The notes beneath the pieces were generated by a model. The model was not told the DNA's origin, ran no database searches, and saw only the letters and a list, made by a program, of their open reading frames with translations. From Acidobacteriota bacterium (GTDB taxonomy: Bacteria; Acidobacteriota; Terriglobia; Terriglobales; Acidobacteriaceae): DNA of 5,773 nt. Of this stretch, positions 1 to 5,676 are shown in pieces. The first letter of the stretch is position 1, and the number at the start of each line of letters is the position of its first letter. The position numbers and the translations under genes were made by a program. Location: assembly GCA_021779695.1 (NCBI GenBank), contig JAJYAE010000287.1:1-5773 (forward strand), given 5' to 3'.

Positions 1-338
1 GAACGGCGGCACTGCCAAGAGATGGCGTTGCACACAGGGCTCCCTGCCGCGCCTGCTCCCTGCACAGGGCGCCAGGCGACTGCCGTCTCGCGCTGATTGG
101 AGATTGCGATTCCTGCAATCTTCGTACCTGCTTCTGCGGCATGCGCAGCGCATGCCCGCATCACATCCAGCGTGGATTGCCACAGCTCCAGCGGATCCTG
201 TTCGATATATCCAGCCTGTGGTTGGATGAGGGAGACGCTCGATGCAGTCCTGAAGATGGCGTCGCCTTTTCGGTCAAAGAGCAGGCCCTTCGTATTGGTC
301 GTTCCCTGGTCGATTGCCAGAATGCAGTCGCCGGCCAT
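1..338 (-). CDS. FGGY-family carbohydrate kinase, glycerol-kinase-like (5' part only)
   Basis: Partial gene: the start ATG is at 338-336 and the frame stays open for 112 codons to the window edge, so only the first part of an enzyme normally about 500 residues long is visible. The N-terminus is a classic FGGY ATPase segment: ILAIDQGTTNTKGLLFD at residues 6-22 is the phosphate-1 loop, GYIEQDPLELW follows at 43-53, NQRET at 81-85, and NAISWQCRR at 104-112. R83, E84 and W108 line up by eye with the E. coli GlpK polyol-contacting residues R83, E84 and W103, so it sits nearer the glycerol kinase branch than xylulokinase. A GAGG Shine-Dalgarno lies 5 nt before the ATG, and the ATG directly abuts the TAG of the upstream transketolase subunit. 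It probably phosphorylates a short polyol or ketose (glycerol, erythrulose, apulose or similar) in the cytoplasm to feed that transketolase. An Ala/Gly-rich loop at about 93-100 looks longer than in E. coli GlpK. The family is certain; the substrate is not. Confidence 0.9.
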   Translation of the reverse strand, partial: MAGDCILAIDQGTTNTKGLLFDRKGDAIFRTASSVSLIQPQAGYIEQDPLELWQSTLDVMRACAAHAAEAGTKIAGIAISNQRETAVAWRPVQGAGAAGSPVCNAISWQCRR

Positions 339-1319
339 CTACGCCTCGTTCCTTACCAGCTCCAGCGCTGCCTTTGTCATGCCCTCGGCCGAGATGCCGA
401 AGTGATCGAGCAGAAATTCGGCGGTGCCGGTTGGCGCAAACGTATCGGGCAACCCCAGCATGCGCATGCGCGCCGGGTGCTCCAACGCCAGCACCTCGGC
501 AACCGCTCCACCCAGACCGCCGGCGGCAAGCGCTTCCTCCGCAGTGACGATTCCCTTGGTTTCACGCGCTGCCTTGACAATCGCCTCGCGGTCAATCGGC
601 TTCACGCTGCTCATATTCAGCACGCGCGCCTGAATGCCCTGCTTCGCCAGAGCATCGGCCGCATCGAGCGCGCGGGACACGACGACGCCGTTCGCGATCA
701 GCGTGACGTCGTTGCCTTCGCGGAGAAGCGCTGCCTTGCCCAGCTCAAACTTGTAGTCGTCGCCGTGCACCTTTCGCACCGGGATACGGCTGATGCGCAG
801 AAACATCGGCCCCTTATGCTCCAGCGAGTAGCGCATCGCCGCCGCCGTCTCGATGGGATCGGCGGGAACAATGATCGTCATGTTCGGCAGGATCCGCAGC
901 CAGGCCATATCTTCAATCGAGTGGTGCGTCGGCCCGAGCTGGCCGTACGCCATTCCTGACGACATCCCACAGATGCGCACATTCGCTTTCGAGTAGGCCA
1001 GATCGACCTTCACCTGCTCCATCGCCCGCGCCGTGAGGAAGCACGAAGCGCCGCAGAGATACGGAATCATGCCGCCGTTGGCCAGTCCGTTGCCAACGCC
1101 CACCATGTTCTGCTCGGCGATGCCCACATTCACAAAACGCTCGGGGAACTTTGTCTTGAAGTCCTTCATCTTGGCCGAGGAGAGCGAGTCGTTAATCACG
1201 ACGCTGACGCGCGCATCGCTCGCGGCCATCTCTTCGAGAGCCTTTGCATAGGCATCGCGGCAGTCAAACAACCGTTGCTTCTCTGCTTCCTGCGTGTTTT
1301 GAGTCGCCGCGCTCACCAT
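339..1319 (-). CDS. Transketolase, C-terminal subunit (split transketolase; AptB-like candidate)
   Basis: This 326-residue cytoplasmic protein carries the pyrimidine-binding and C-terminal domains of a two-subunit, thiamine-diphosphate-dependent transketolase, the usual size for such subunits. The Pyr domain shows NVGIAEQNM at residues 64-72; E69 is the catalytic Glu that activates the cofactor (yeast E418). GPTHHSIEDMAWLR at 129-142 has H132 at the place of yeast H481. ISR at 176-178 puts R178 at the place of the phosphate-binding yeast R528. The transketolase C domain follows, with GNDVTLIANG and later VTAEEALAAGGLGGAVAEVL. Position 128 is Leu where yeast transketolase has D477. The ATG at 1319 is chosen because GGAGGT lies just upstream and the start overlaps the N-subunit stop by 7 bp; the frame is open further upstream but only as a shadow. 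It must pair with the N subunit to form the active site. The gene order beside an FGGY kinase recalls apulose-4-phosphate transketolase AptA/AptB, but a general transketolase remains possible. Confidence 0.95.
   Translation of the reverse strand: MVSAATQNTQEAEKQRLFDCRDAYAKALEEMAASDARVSVVINDSLSSAKMKDFKTKFPERFVNVGIAEQNMVGVGNGLANGGMIPYLCGASCFLTARAMEQVKVDLAYSKANVRICGMSSGMAYGQLGPTHHSIEDMAWLRILPNMTIIVPADPIETAAAMRYSLEHKGPMFLRISRIPVRKVHGDDYKFELGKAALLREGNDVTLIANGVVVSRALDAADALAKQGIQARVLNMSSVKPIDREAIVKAARETKGIVTAEEALAAGGLGGAVAEVLALEHPARMRMLGLPDTFAPTGTAEFLLDHFGISAEGMTKAALELVRNEA
344..347 (-). promoter_or_regulatory. Ribosome binding site for the FGGY kinase
   Basis: GAGG on the minus strand (347-344) is 5 nt before the kinase ATG at 338, and a GGAA lies just upstream of it. 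It is inside the last codons of the transketolase C subunit (…RNEA-stop), so the kinase can be translated without any intergenic space. It supports ATG 338 over any other start. Confidence 0.65.
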
Positions 1320-2179
1320 CCCACCTCCACGTCCAGCTCCTGGCTCGCCTCTTGGAGCTGCTCCTGCGTCGGCACGCCATGATGCCAGGCCGGCTTGTTC
1401 TCCGCGAAGGAGACACCTTTGCCCTTGATCGTCTTCGCAATCAGGCACGTGGGCTTTCCCTTCGCCAAGGGCAGCGCAGTGAAGGCTTGCAAGAGAGCCA
1501 GATGGTCGTGTCCATCTACCTCCTTCACCGCAAATCCGAAGGAAGTCCACCGGTCCGCGAGCGGCTCCATGTTAATCGTGTTTTCAGTGAAATCTCCCTG
1601 CTGGATGCGGTTGCGGTCCACGATGACGACGAGGTTGTCGAGCCCGTACTGCTGCGCACACATGGCAGCCTCCCAGTTCGACCCCTCCTGCAATTCACCG
1701 TCTCCCACAAGCACAAATACGCGCCAGGATTCCTTTCGCATCCGCGCCGCAAGCGCCATGCCAACCGCAATCGGCAGGCCATGTCCCAGCGGACCCGTGT
1801 TGGCCTCGACGCCGGGCAGCTTGTTCCTGTCCGGATGCCCGTTCAGCATCGACAGCGGGTCCATAAATGTCTTCAACTGACTCACAGGAAAGAAGCCCCG
1901 CAATGCAAGCGTCGAGTAGAACGCGCCGGAGCAATGCCCTTTCGACATCACAAAGCGATCTCTCTGCGGCCACAGAGGATTGCTTGGGTCCACCTGGAGT
2001 ACCCGCCCCAGATACAGCGTCGCCAGAATATCGGCAGAAGAAAGATCGCCGCCCGTGTGCCCCAGATTTGCGTGGTTCGTCATCGTCATCGCGCTCAGTC
2101 GAATCCAGTTCGCCTTCGCAGATAGCCACGCCGCCCGTTCCTGTGAAGTTCTCAGATTGTTGTAGACATTATCCTGCAT
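1313..2179 (-). CDS. Transketolase, N-terminal subunit (split transketolase; AptA-like candidate)
   Basis: This 288-residue protein is the diphosphate-binding half of the split transketolase. By eye, D160, N190 and I192 in GDGELQEG...VDRNRI match the yeast metal ligands D157, N187 and I189, with the same 30-residue spacing. H41 in ANLGHTGGDLSSADIL, H82 in MSKGHCSG and H115 in LNGHPDRN match yeast H30, H69 and H103. GVEANTGPLGHG at 123-134 is the conserved PP-domain loop. The enzyme would transfer two-carbon ketol units between sugar phosphates, jointly with the C subunit. The start is uncertain. ATG 2179 gives a normal subunit length, with GAGG about 13 nt upstream, which is long. In-frame ATGs at 2209 and 2257 would add 10 or 26 residues of no recognisable character. 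The 80-nt gap to the upstream DUF1593 stop has no clear terminator, so I infer cotranscription. It ends in the ATGGTGA overlap with the C subunit, suggesting translational coupling and equal stoichiometry. Confidence 0.94.
   Translation of the reverse strand: MQDNVYNNLRTSQERAAWLSAKANWIRLSAMTMTNHANLGHTGGDLSSADILATLYLGRVLQVDPSNPLWPQRDRFVMSKGHCSGAFYSTLALRGFFPVSQLKTFMDPLSMLNGHPDRNKLPGVEANTGPLGHGLPIAVGMALAARMRKESWRVFVLVGDGELQEGSNWEAAMCAQQYGLDNLVVIVDRNRIQQGDFTENTINMEPLADRWTSFGFAVKEVDGHDHLALLQAFTALPLAKGKPTCLIAKTIKGKGVSFAENKPAWHHGVPTQEQLQEASQELDVEVGW
1320..1328 (-). promoter_or_regulatory. Ribosome binding site for the transketolase C subunit, inside the N-subunit gene
   Basis: On the minus strand GGAGGT (1328-1323) is followed by GGG and then the ATG at 1319. 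It lies within the last codons of the N subunit and decides the C-subunit start. The spacing is short, and together with the ATGGTGA overlap it favours reinitiation by ribosomes finishing the N subunit. Confidence 0.7.
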
Positions 2180-2259
2180 GAGATTTTCGGATCCTCGTTC
2201 CGCCTTCATGTCCCAGTGTGATAAATCAGTGTCGTCGAGCGAAGTAGTCGCGATCATAT

Positions 2260-3825
2260 TCACTTGGCAGATCCCGGAGCTGGATTGACCGTCAAAATAA
2301 TTCGTCGATATGAGGTCAGAGCTGGAGATCCACTGTCTGTGACAGCCAAAATGACGTGTGCCGTTCCCGGACCTTTGCACGGGATGGCGAATCCCGGGAT
2401 CACCCAGCCCTGGCGGCAGGGCGAATTGAGCACGGCGCTGGCTGCGGGGGCATTTGCACTGTGAAGTGTGACGTCGGCCGCGCGCGCACCGTTCAAACCG
2501 GCCTCAGAATAAACAAACCACCTGTAAGAAAGCTTCTGTCCTGCGTCTGGGTCACTGGTCCCTGTCGCATTCAGTTGAATCGTTTGTCCAGCAGTCGCTT
2601 CAATCCGGATGGGCTCCGTTCCTGCGCTGCCATTCACAACAACTCTCGGATTGTGATTCGCATGCGCAAAATCCTTGATTGTCCAATCCATCCGCGCAGC
2701 AAAATCGTTTTGAAAGTCATCGCGCCAGCGCCAGATACTTGCCTGATCGGAAACATGTTGGCGCCCGTCGACGCCGGCCACTGCGTCCTGCGATCCAGCT
2801 CGCAAGAACTCATCCCCTCCCTGGGACCAGATCGGGTGGGCTTCCCCATAGGGCTGAAGGTACACGTAGCGACCACCCCATCCTCCCCAGTCAGGACGTC
2901 GATATCCATTTAGGCCATTGTCGATCAGATTCAGAAAGCTTGGTGTATCGCCCTCCATGATGAACATGAACTTGGGGTATAGCTTGCCAAGCGGCCCCTT
3001 CGATCGAATATTCCTGTCGAGCCATTCGTTGGTGACCTCACTTATATCCGCACCTTCCCCGTTCCGGTAGTAGAGGTCACCACTGATTCCCGTCCAGGTT
3101 GCAAGATAGTAGTTTTCGCCGTTGGGATGACTCGGAAACACAATGTAGAAGAGCTCAGGGAAATTGCGGCGAATCCACGGCCCCGCGTCATCCTGATCGG
3201 AGATCGAATCGACGCGAAGACGCGAGATGAGAACCCGCATCCTTTCAGGGCTCTCAGAAGCGCGAAGATCAATCAGTGCCTGGGCCAGGGTATTCGTCCC
3301 ACCCCACACGCAGATCCACAAAGGGCGGGAATCGTCGCGTTCAATAGCACTCTCCAGCAACTTCGCCCCCATCGACGTCTTCCCCGCGCCCGTAGCGGCC
3401 ATGCCATACGCCGGCTGTCCGGCAGCAACACGCTCATTCAGATACGCCGCCGTAGGCCACCCCTGCGCGTGCAGCAGCAGATTCTTTCGCACTTCGCCAT
3501 AGGCATCGATCAGGCTATGCATCGTCTCAGGGTGGGTGGCGTTCCTTTGCCATGTCGAGGTAGCCGCCACCATCGCTTCCAAATCAAACTCGTTGGAATA
3601 GAGAAGCAGCCGAACGAAGGACATCTGGTCGTCCGGCTCGTTGCCGATATCGCTGATGATTGCCACCCGCGGCTTGCCCATAAACCCATCGACCGGCTGG
3701 GCCTCTCCGCCGGGCCTTTGCGCCGAAAGATGCGATGCACCCAAGGCTGACGCCACCATCAGAAAGAGCAGCGTAGGCAGGCCTCCTGCCCATCCCGTTC
3801 CAGAAATCCTTAAAATCGTCTTCAT
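2260..3825 (-). CDS. Exported DUF1593 (Sde0182-type, nucleoside-hydrolase-like) protein, paralogue 1
   Basis: This 521-residue exported protein begins with a signal peptide: K2 and R6, a hydrophobic core at about 16-30, and probable cleavage between 30 and 36 near LSAQ. Its N-terminal domain is the nucleoside-hydrolase-like PF07632 (DUF1593) domain. DIGNEPDDQMSFVRLLLYS starts at D59 and resembles the metal-binding DxDxxxDD loop of nucleoside hydrolases. VWGGTNTLAQAL is at 173-184, SDQDD at 209-213, PWIRRNFPEL at 216-225, EGDTPSFLNLI at 291-301 and WGGWGGR at 313-319. A C-terminal Ig/PKD-like beta-sandwich (about 390-513) contains NHNPRVVVNG, GTSDPDAG, YRWFVY and VTDSGSPALTSYRR. Family members were first noted as Saccharophagus cellulose-binding proteins, and the enzymatic activity is, as far as I know, unsettled. 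A GGAG lies 9 nt before ATG 3825; the frame is open back to 4239, but only this Met gives a signal peptide. It is likely the first gene of the leftward operon. Cys470 and Cys483 may form a disulfide. Confidence 0.9.
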   Translation of the reverse strand: MKTILRISGTGWAGGLPTLLFLMVASALGASHLSAQRPGGEAQPVDGFMGKPRVAIISDIGNEPDDQMSFVRLLLYSNEFDLEAMVAATSTWQRNATHPETMHSLIDAYGEVRKNLLLHAQGWPTAAYLNERVAAGQPAYGMAATGAGKTSMGAKLLESAIERDDSRPLWICVWGGTNTLAQALIDLRASESPERMRVLISRLRVDSISDQDDAGPWIRRNFPELFYIVFPSHPNGENYYLATWTGISGDLYYRNGEGADISEVTNEWLDRNIRSKGPLGKLYPKFMFIMEGDTPSFLNLIDNGLNGYRRPDWGGWGGRYVYLQPYGEAHPIWSQGGDEFLRAGSQDAVAGVDGRQHVSDQASIWRWRDDFQNDFAARMDWTIKDFAHANHNPRVVVNGSAGTEPIRIEATAGQTIQLNATGTSDPDAGQKLSYRWFVYSEAGLNGARAADVTLHSANAPAASAVLNSPCRQGWVIPGFAIPCKGPGTAHVILAVTDSGSPALTSYRRIILTVNPAPGSAK

Positions 3826-3899
3826 CAGCTGCAACTCCAACTCAAATGTTCCTCTAGTCAAAATACATGGACACAACTCCGTTAGAATAACTTTATTTC

Positions 3900-3905
3900 T
3901 ATAAT
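3900..3905 (+). promoter_or_regulatory. Candidate -10 element (TATAAT) for paralogue 2
   Basis: TATAAT matches the sigma-70 -10 consensus exactly and lies about 100 nt before the chosen start at 4003, giving a leader of roughly 90 nt. No convincing -35 sits 16-18 nt upstream; TGGACA at 3868-3873 is a near match to TTGACA, but its spacer of 26 nt is too long. Activator dependence or a chance match are both possible. Confidence 0.4.
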
Positions 3906-3917
3906 GCATAAATATGC
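3906..3917. repeat. Short palindrome GCATA-AA-TATGC beside the -10 element
   Basis: A perfect 5-bp inverted repeat with a 2-bp AT centre begins immediately after TATAAT, where the transcription start would fall. The position suits a repressor operator, but the arms are short and such a match in AT-rich DNA can arise by chance. Confidence 0.3.
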
Positions 3918-4002
3918 TTCTTCCCGAATCCTGCACCGAAGTGGGATCATGTCTGCTGCAATGCCTCCGTATCTCTTGGAGGTATCTGGTGAGAACTCTG
4001 TC

Positions 4003-5676
4003 ATGCCTAAACGAATAATGCAGATCATGTTGAAGCAGATTTGTGGTTGGACGCTGGCACTCGTCCCATTGGCAGCGATTGCCGGCCCTGCCAGTCAGCC
4101 GAAGAGCGAGTCCTCCAAGCCCCGCGCCGTGATCACGGCCGATCCTGAACTGGACGACAACAACACAATCATCCGTGCAATTCTCTACAGCTCCGACGTC
4201 CGGTTTGAGGGCCTGGTGTATGTCAGCAGCCAGTTTCACTGGCGAGGCGATGGGAAGGGCACGACACAGTACATCGCAGACCGCGAGTACTCCCGGCTTG
4301 GACTATGCCCGTGCGCAACATGGCGGTTTTCTCCCGATGAGCGCTTTATCGACAACATCGTGGATGCGTACGCCAGGGTCTATCCGAATCTGAAGGTGAA
4401 TGATCCGGATTACCCAACACCCGCCGTTCTGAAGTCAAAGATCAAGTGGGGAAACGTGGACTTCGATGGCGATTTTTCGAAGGACAGCGATGGCTCGAAC
4501 CTGATCAAGTCCCTCCTGCTCGACAACGAGCCTGGTCCGCTCTACGTGACCGCACAGGGTGGCGAGAGCACAATTGCTCGTGCGCTGCGGTCCATCTACG
4601 GTCAATACGCAAAGACGAAGCAGTGGGCAGCCATTCGCGAGAAGGTTTCGCGGAAGCTCATCATCATTCCTTCGGGCGACCAGGATGGCACAGAAGCCAG
4701 CTACATCCGTCCGAACTGGCCGGATGTTCGAATCTACGAATTTTCGGGAATCAACTTCGGATATGGCGCGCAATTGAGGGCCGCGCCTGAAGACCAGAAA
4801 TACTTCACCCCCGAGTGGACGCAGCAGAACATCTCAAGTCGCGGACCAATCGGCGCACTCTATCGCGTCTGGGGTGACGGCAAGCAGATGGTCAAGGGCG
4901 ACCCGACGGACTACTTCGGCCTCGCAGGCTACACGAGCGACCAACTCAAGCAGAAGGGGTACATGGTCTGGATGCCGCCGCAGCCGAAGGGATCCTTCCT
5001 GGGTGAGGGCGATACACCTACATTCCTCAATCTGATCGCAAATGGCCTGCGTGCATACGAGAATCCGCAGTGGGGAGGATGGGGAGGATGGATGCATCCT
5101 GGCGCCAAAATGCCCTCGCTCTTTGGTCCACCTCCGCCTGTTGCACCCATCGACGCCTCGGGCATAGCCCGCGGGTTGGCGCCAGCCGGCAATGGCACAA
5201 ATACGGCGAGCATTCCGCAAAAGAAACAATCCATCGATTACTCGAGTTTCCATTTCCCTCCGGTGCCGCCGCGAACCGCGGCGATCGCTGCACACTTCTT
5301 TGCTGCGGCGGAGAATGACCTGGCAGCGCGGATGCTTTGGTCTGTGACACCGAGATATAGCGATGCGAATCACCCGCCTCAAGTGAGAATCAAGGGACCT
5401 CTGGCCCTTTCCGCTGCGCCTGGCGCCACAGTTCAACTGCGGGGAGAAGTTTCCGATCCCGATCACAACGCGGTGAGCGTAACGTGGTGGCAGTATAACG
5501 ACGCCGGCACATATCCGGGTGACATTACTCTCTCCAATCCATCGACGCTGACAACGGCGTTTCGTGTGCCGGACGACGCAAAGACAGGTCAGACGATCGA
5601 CGTCATCCTGGAAGGAACCGACAATGGAACGCCTGCCTTGACTCGCTACCAGCGCGTGGTCGTTACGGTGCGTTGA
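4003..5676 (+). CDS. Exported DUF1593 (Sde0182-type, nucleoside-hydrolase-like) protein, paralogue 2
   Basis: This 557-residue exported protein, divergent from paralogue 1, has a signal peptide with K3, R4 and K11, a hydrophobic core at about 13-26, and likely cleavage after A27 (AIA-G). The DUF1593 domain begins with ITADPELDDNNTIIRAILYS; D47, D51 and D52 form the acidic loop. SSQFHWRGDGKGTT follows at 75-88, QGGESTIARAL at 185-195, GDQDG at 225-229, YIRPNWPDV, EGDTPTFLNLI at 335-345 and WGGWGGW at 357-363. A proline-rich segment (about 364-430) then leads to ENDLAARMLW, ANHPPQVRIKG and a C-terminal beta-sandwich ending DNGTPALTRYQRVVVTV. The same landmarks in the same order as paralogue 1 show common ancestry, but overall divergence is high. 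I chose ATG 4003 for the signal peptide. Its RBS is weak (GGTGAG, 9 nt away), while a better GGAGGT at 3978-3983 is 19 nt away, and in-frame ATGs occur at 3904, 3949 and 3961. Substrate unknown; a furanoside or glycan is my inference. Confidence 0.9.
   Translation: MPKRIMQIMLKQICGWTLALVPLAAIAGPASQPKSESSKPRAVITADPELDDNNTIIRAILYSSDVRFEGLVYVSSQFHWRGDGKGTTQYIADREYSRLGLCPCATWRFSPDERFIDNIVDAYARVYPNLKVNDPDYPTPAVLKSKIKWGNVDFDGDFSKDSDGSNLIKSLLLDNEPGPLYVTAQGGESTIARALRSIYGQYAKTKQWAAIREKVSRKLIIIPSGDQDGTEASYIRPNWPDVRIYEFSGINFGYGAQLRAAPEDQKYFTPEWTQQNISSRGPIGALYRVWGDGKQMVKGDPTDYFGLAGYTSDQLKQKGYMVWMPPQPKGSFLGEGDTPTFLNLIANGLRAYENPQWGGWGGWMHPGAKMPSLFGPPPPVAPIDASGIARGLAPAGNGTNTASIPQKKQSIDYSSFHFPPVPPRTAAIAAHFFAAAENDLAARMLWSVTPRYSDANHPPQVRIKGPLALSAAPGATVQLRGEVSDPDHNAVSVTWWQYNDAGTYPGDITLSNPSTLTTAFRVPDDAKTGQTIDVILEGTDNGTPALTRYQRVVVTVR

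Larger units (their letters stand above)
3826..4002. promoter_or_regulatory. Divergent intergenic region between the two DUF1593 genes
   Basis: These 177 bp separate the start codons of the two outward-facing exported proteins and must contain promoters for both directions. The section from about 3841 to 3920 is clearly richer in A and T than the flanking genes. It holds one perfect -10 hexamer for the rightward gene and a short palindrome next to it. For the leftward gene I see only weak candidates, such as TATTTT at 3865-3860. No -35 of good quality is present at the right spacing for either direction. A shared regulator is plausible but not shown. Confidence 0.6.

Noticed and set aside
141..959. 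Long plus-strand open frame of 272 codons opposite the transketolase C subunit
   Set aside because: It is Arg/His/Gln-rich, has no recognisable domain or signal, and lies wholly antisense to convincing kinase and transketolase genes. It is a by-product of GC-biased codon use.
1244..2125. Long plus-strand open frame of 293 codons opposite the transketolase N subunit
   Set aside because: It is another Arg/His-rich antisense shadow. The opposite strand has all the transketolase motifs.
3376..3399. P-loop-like match AATGAGKT in DUF1593 paralogue 1 (residues 143-150)
   Set aside because: It fits the loose Walker A pattern, but the protein is exported, there is no Walker B partner, and the domain fold is nucleoside-hydrolase-like. 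It is a chance match.
3127..3750. Plus-strand open frame of 207 codons opposite DUF1593 paralogue 1
   Set aside because: It has no domain or credible start region. The minus strand encodes the conserved DUF1593 landmarks across the same bases.
3826..4239. Upstream extension of DUF1593 paralogue 1 to position 4239
   Set aside because: It would run through the divergent spacer and into paralogue 2, and it would bury the signal peptide internally. ATG 3825 with GGAG upstream is better.
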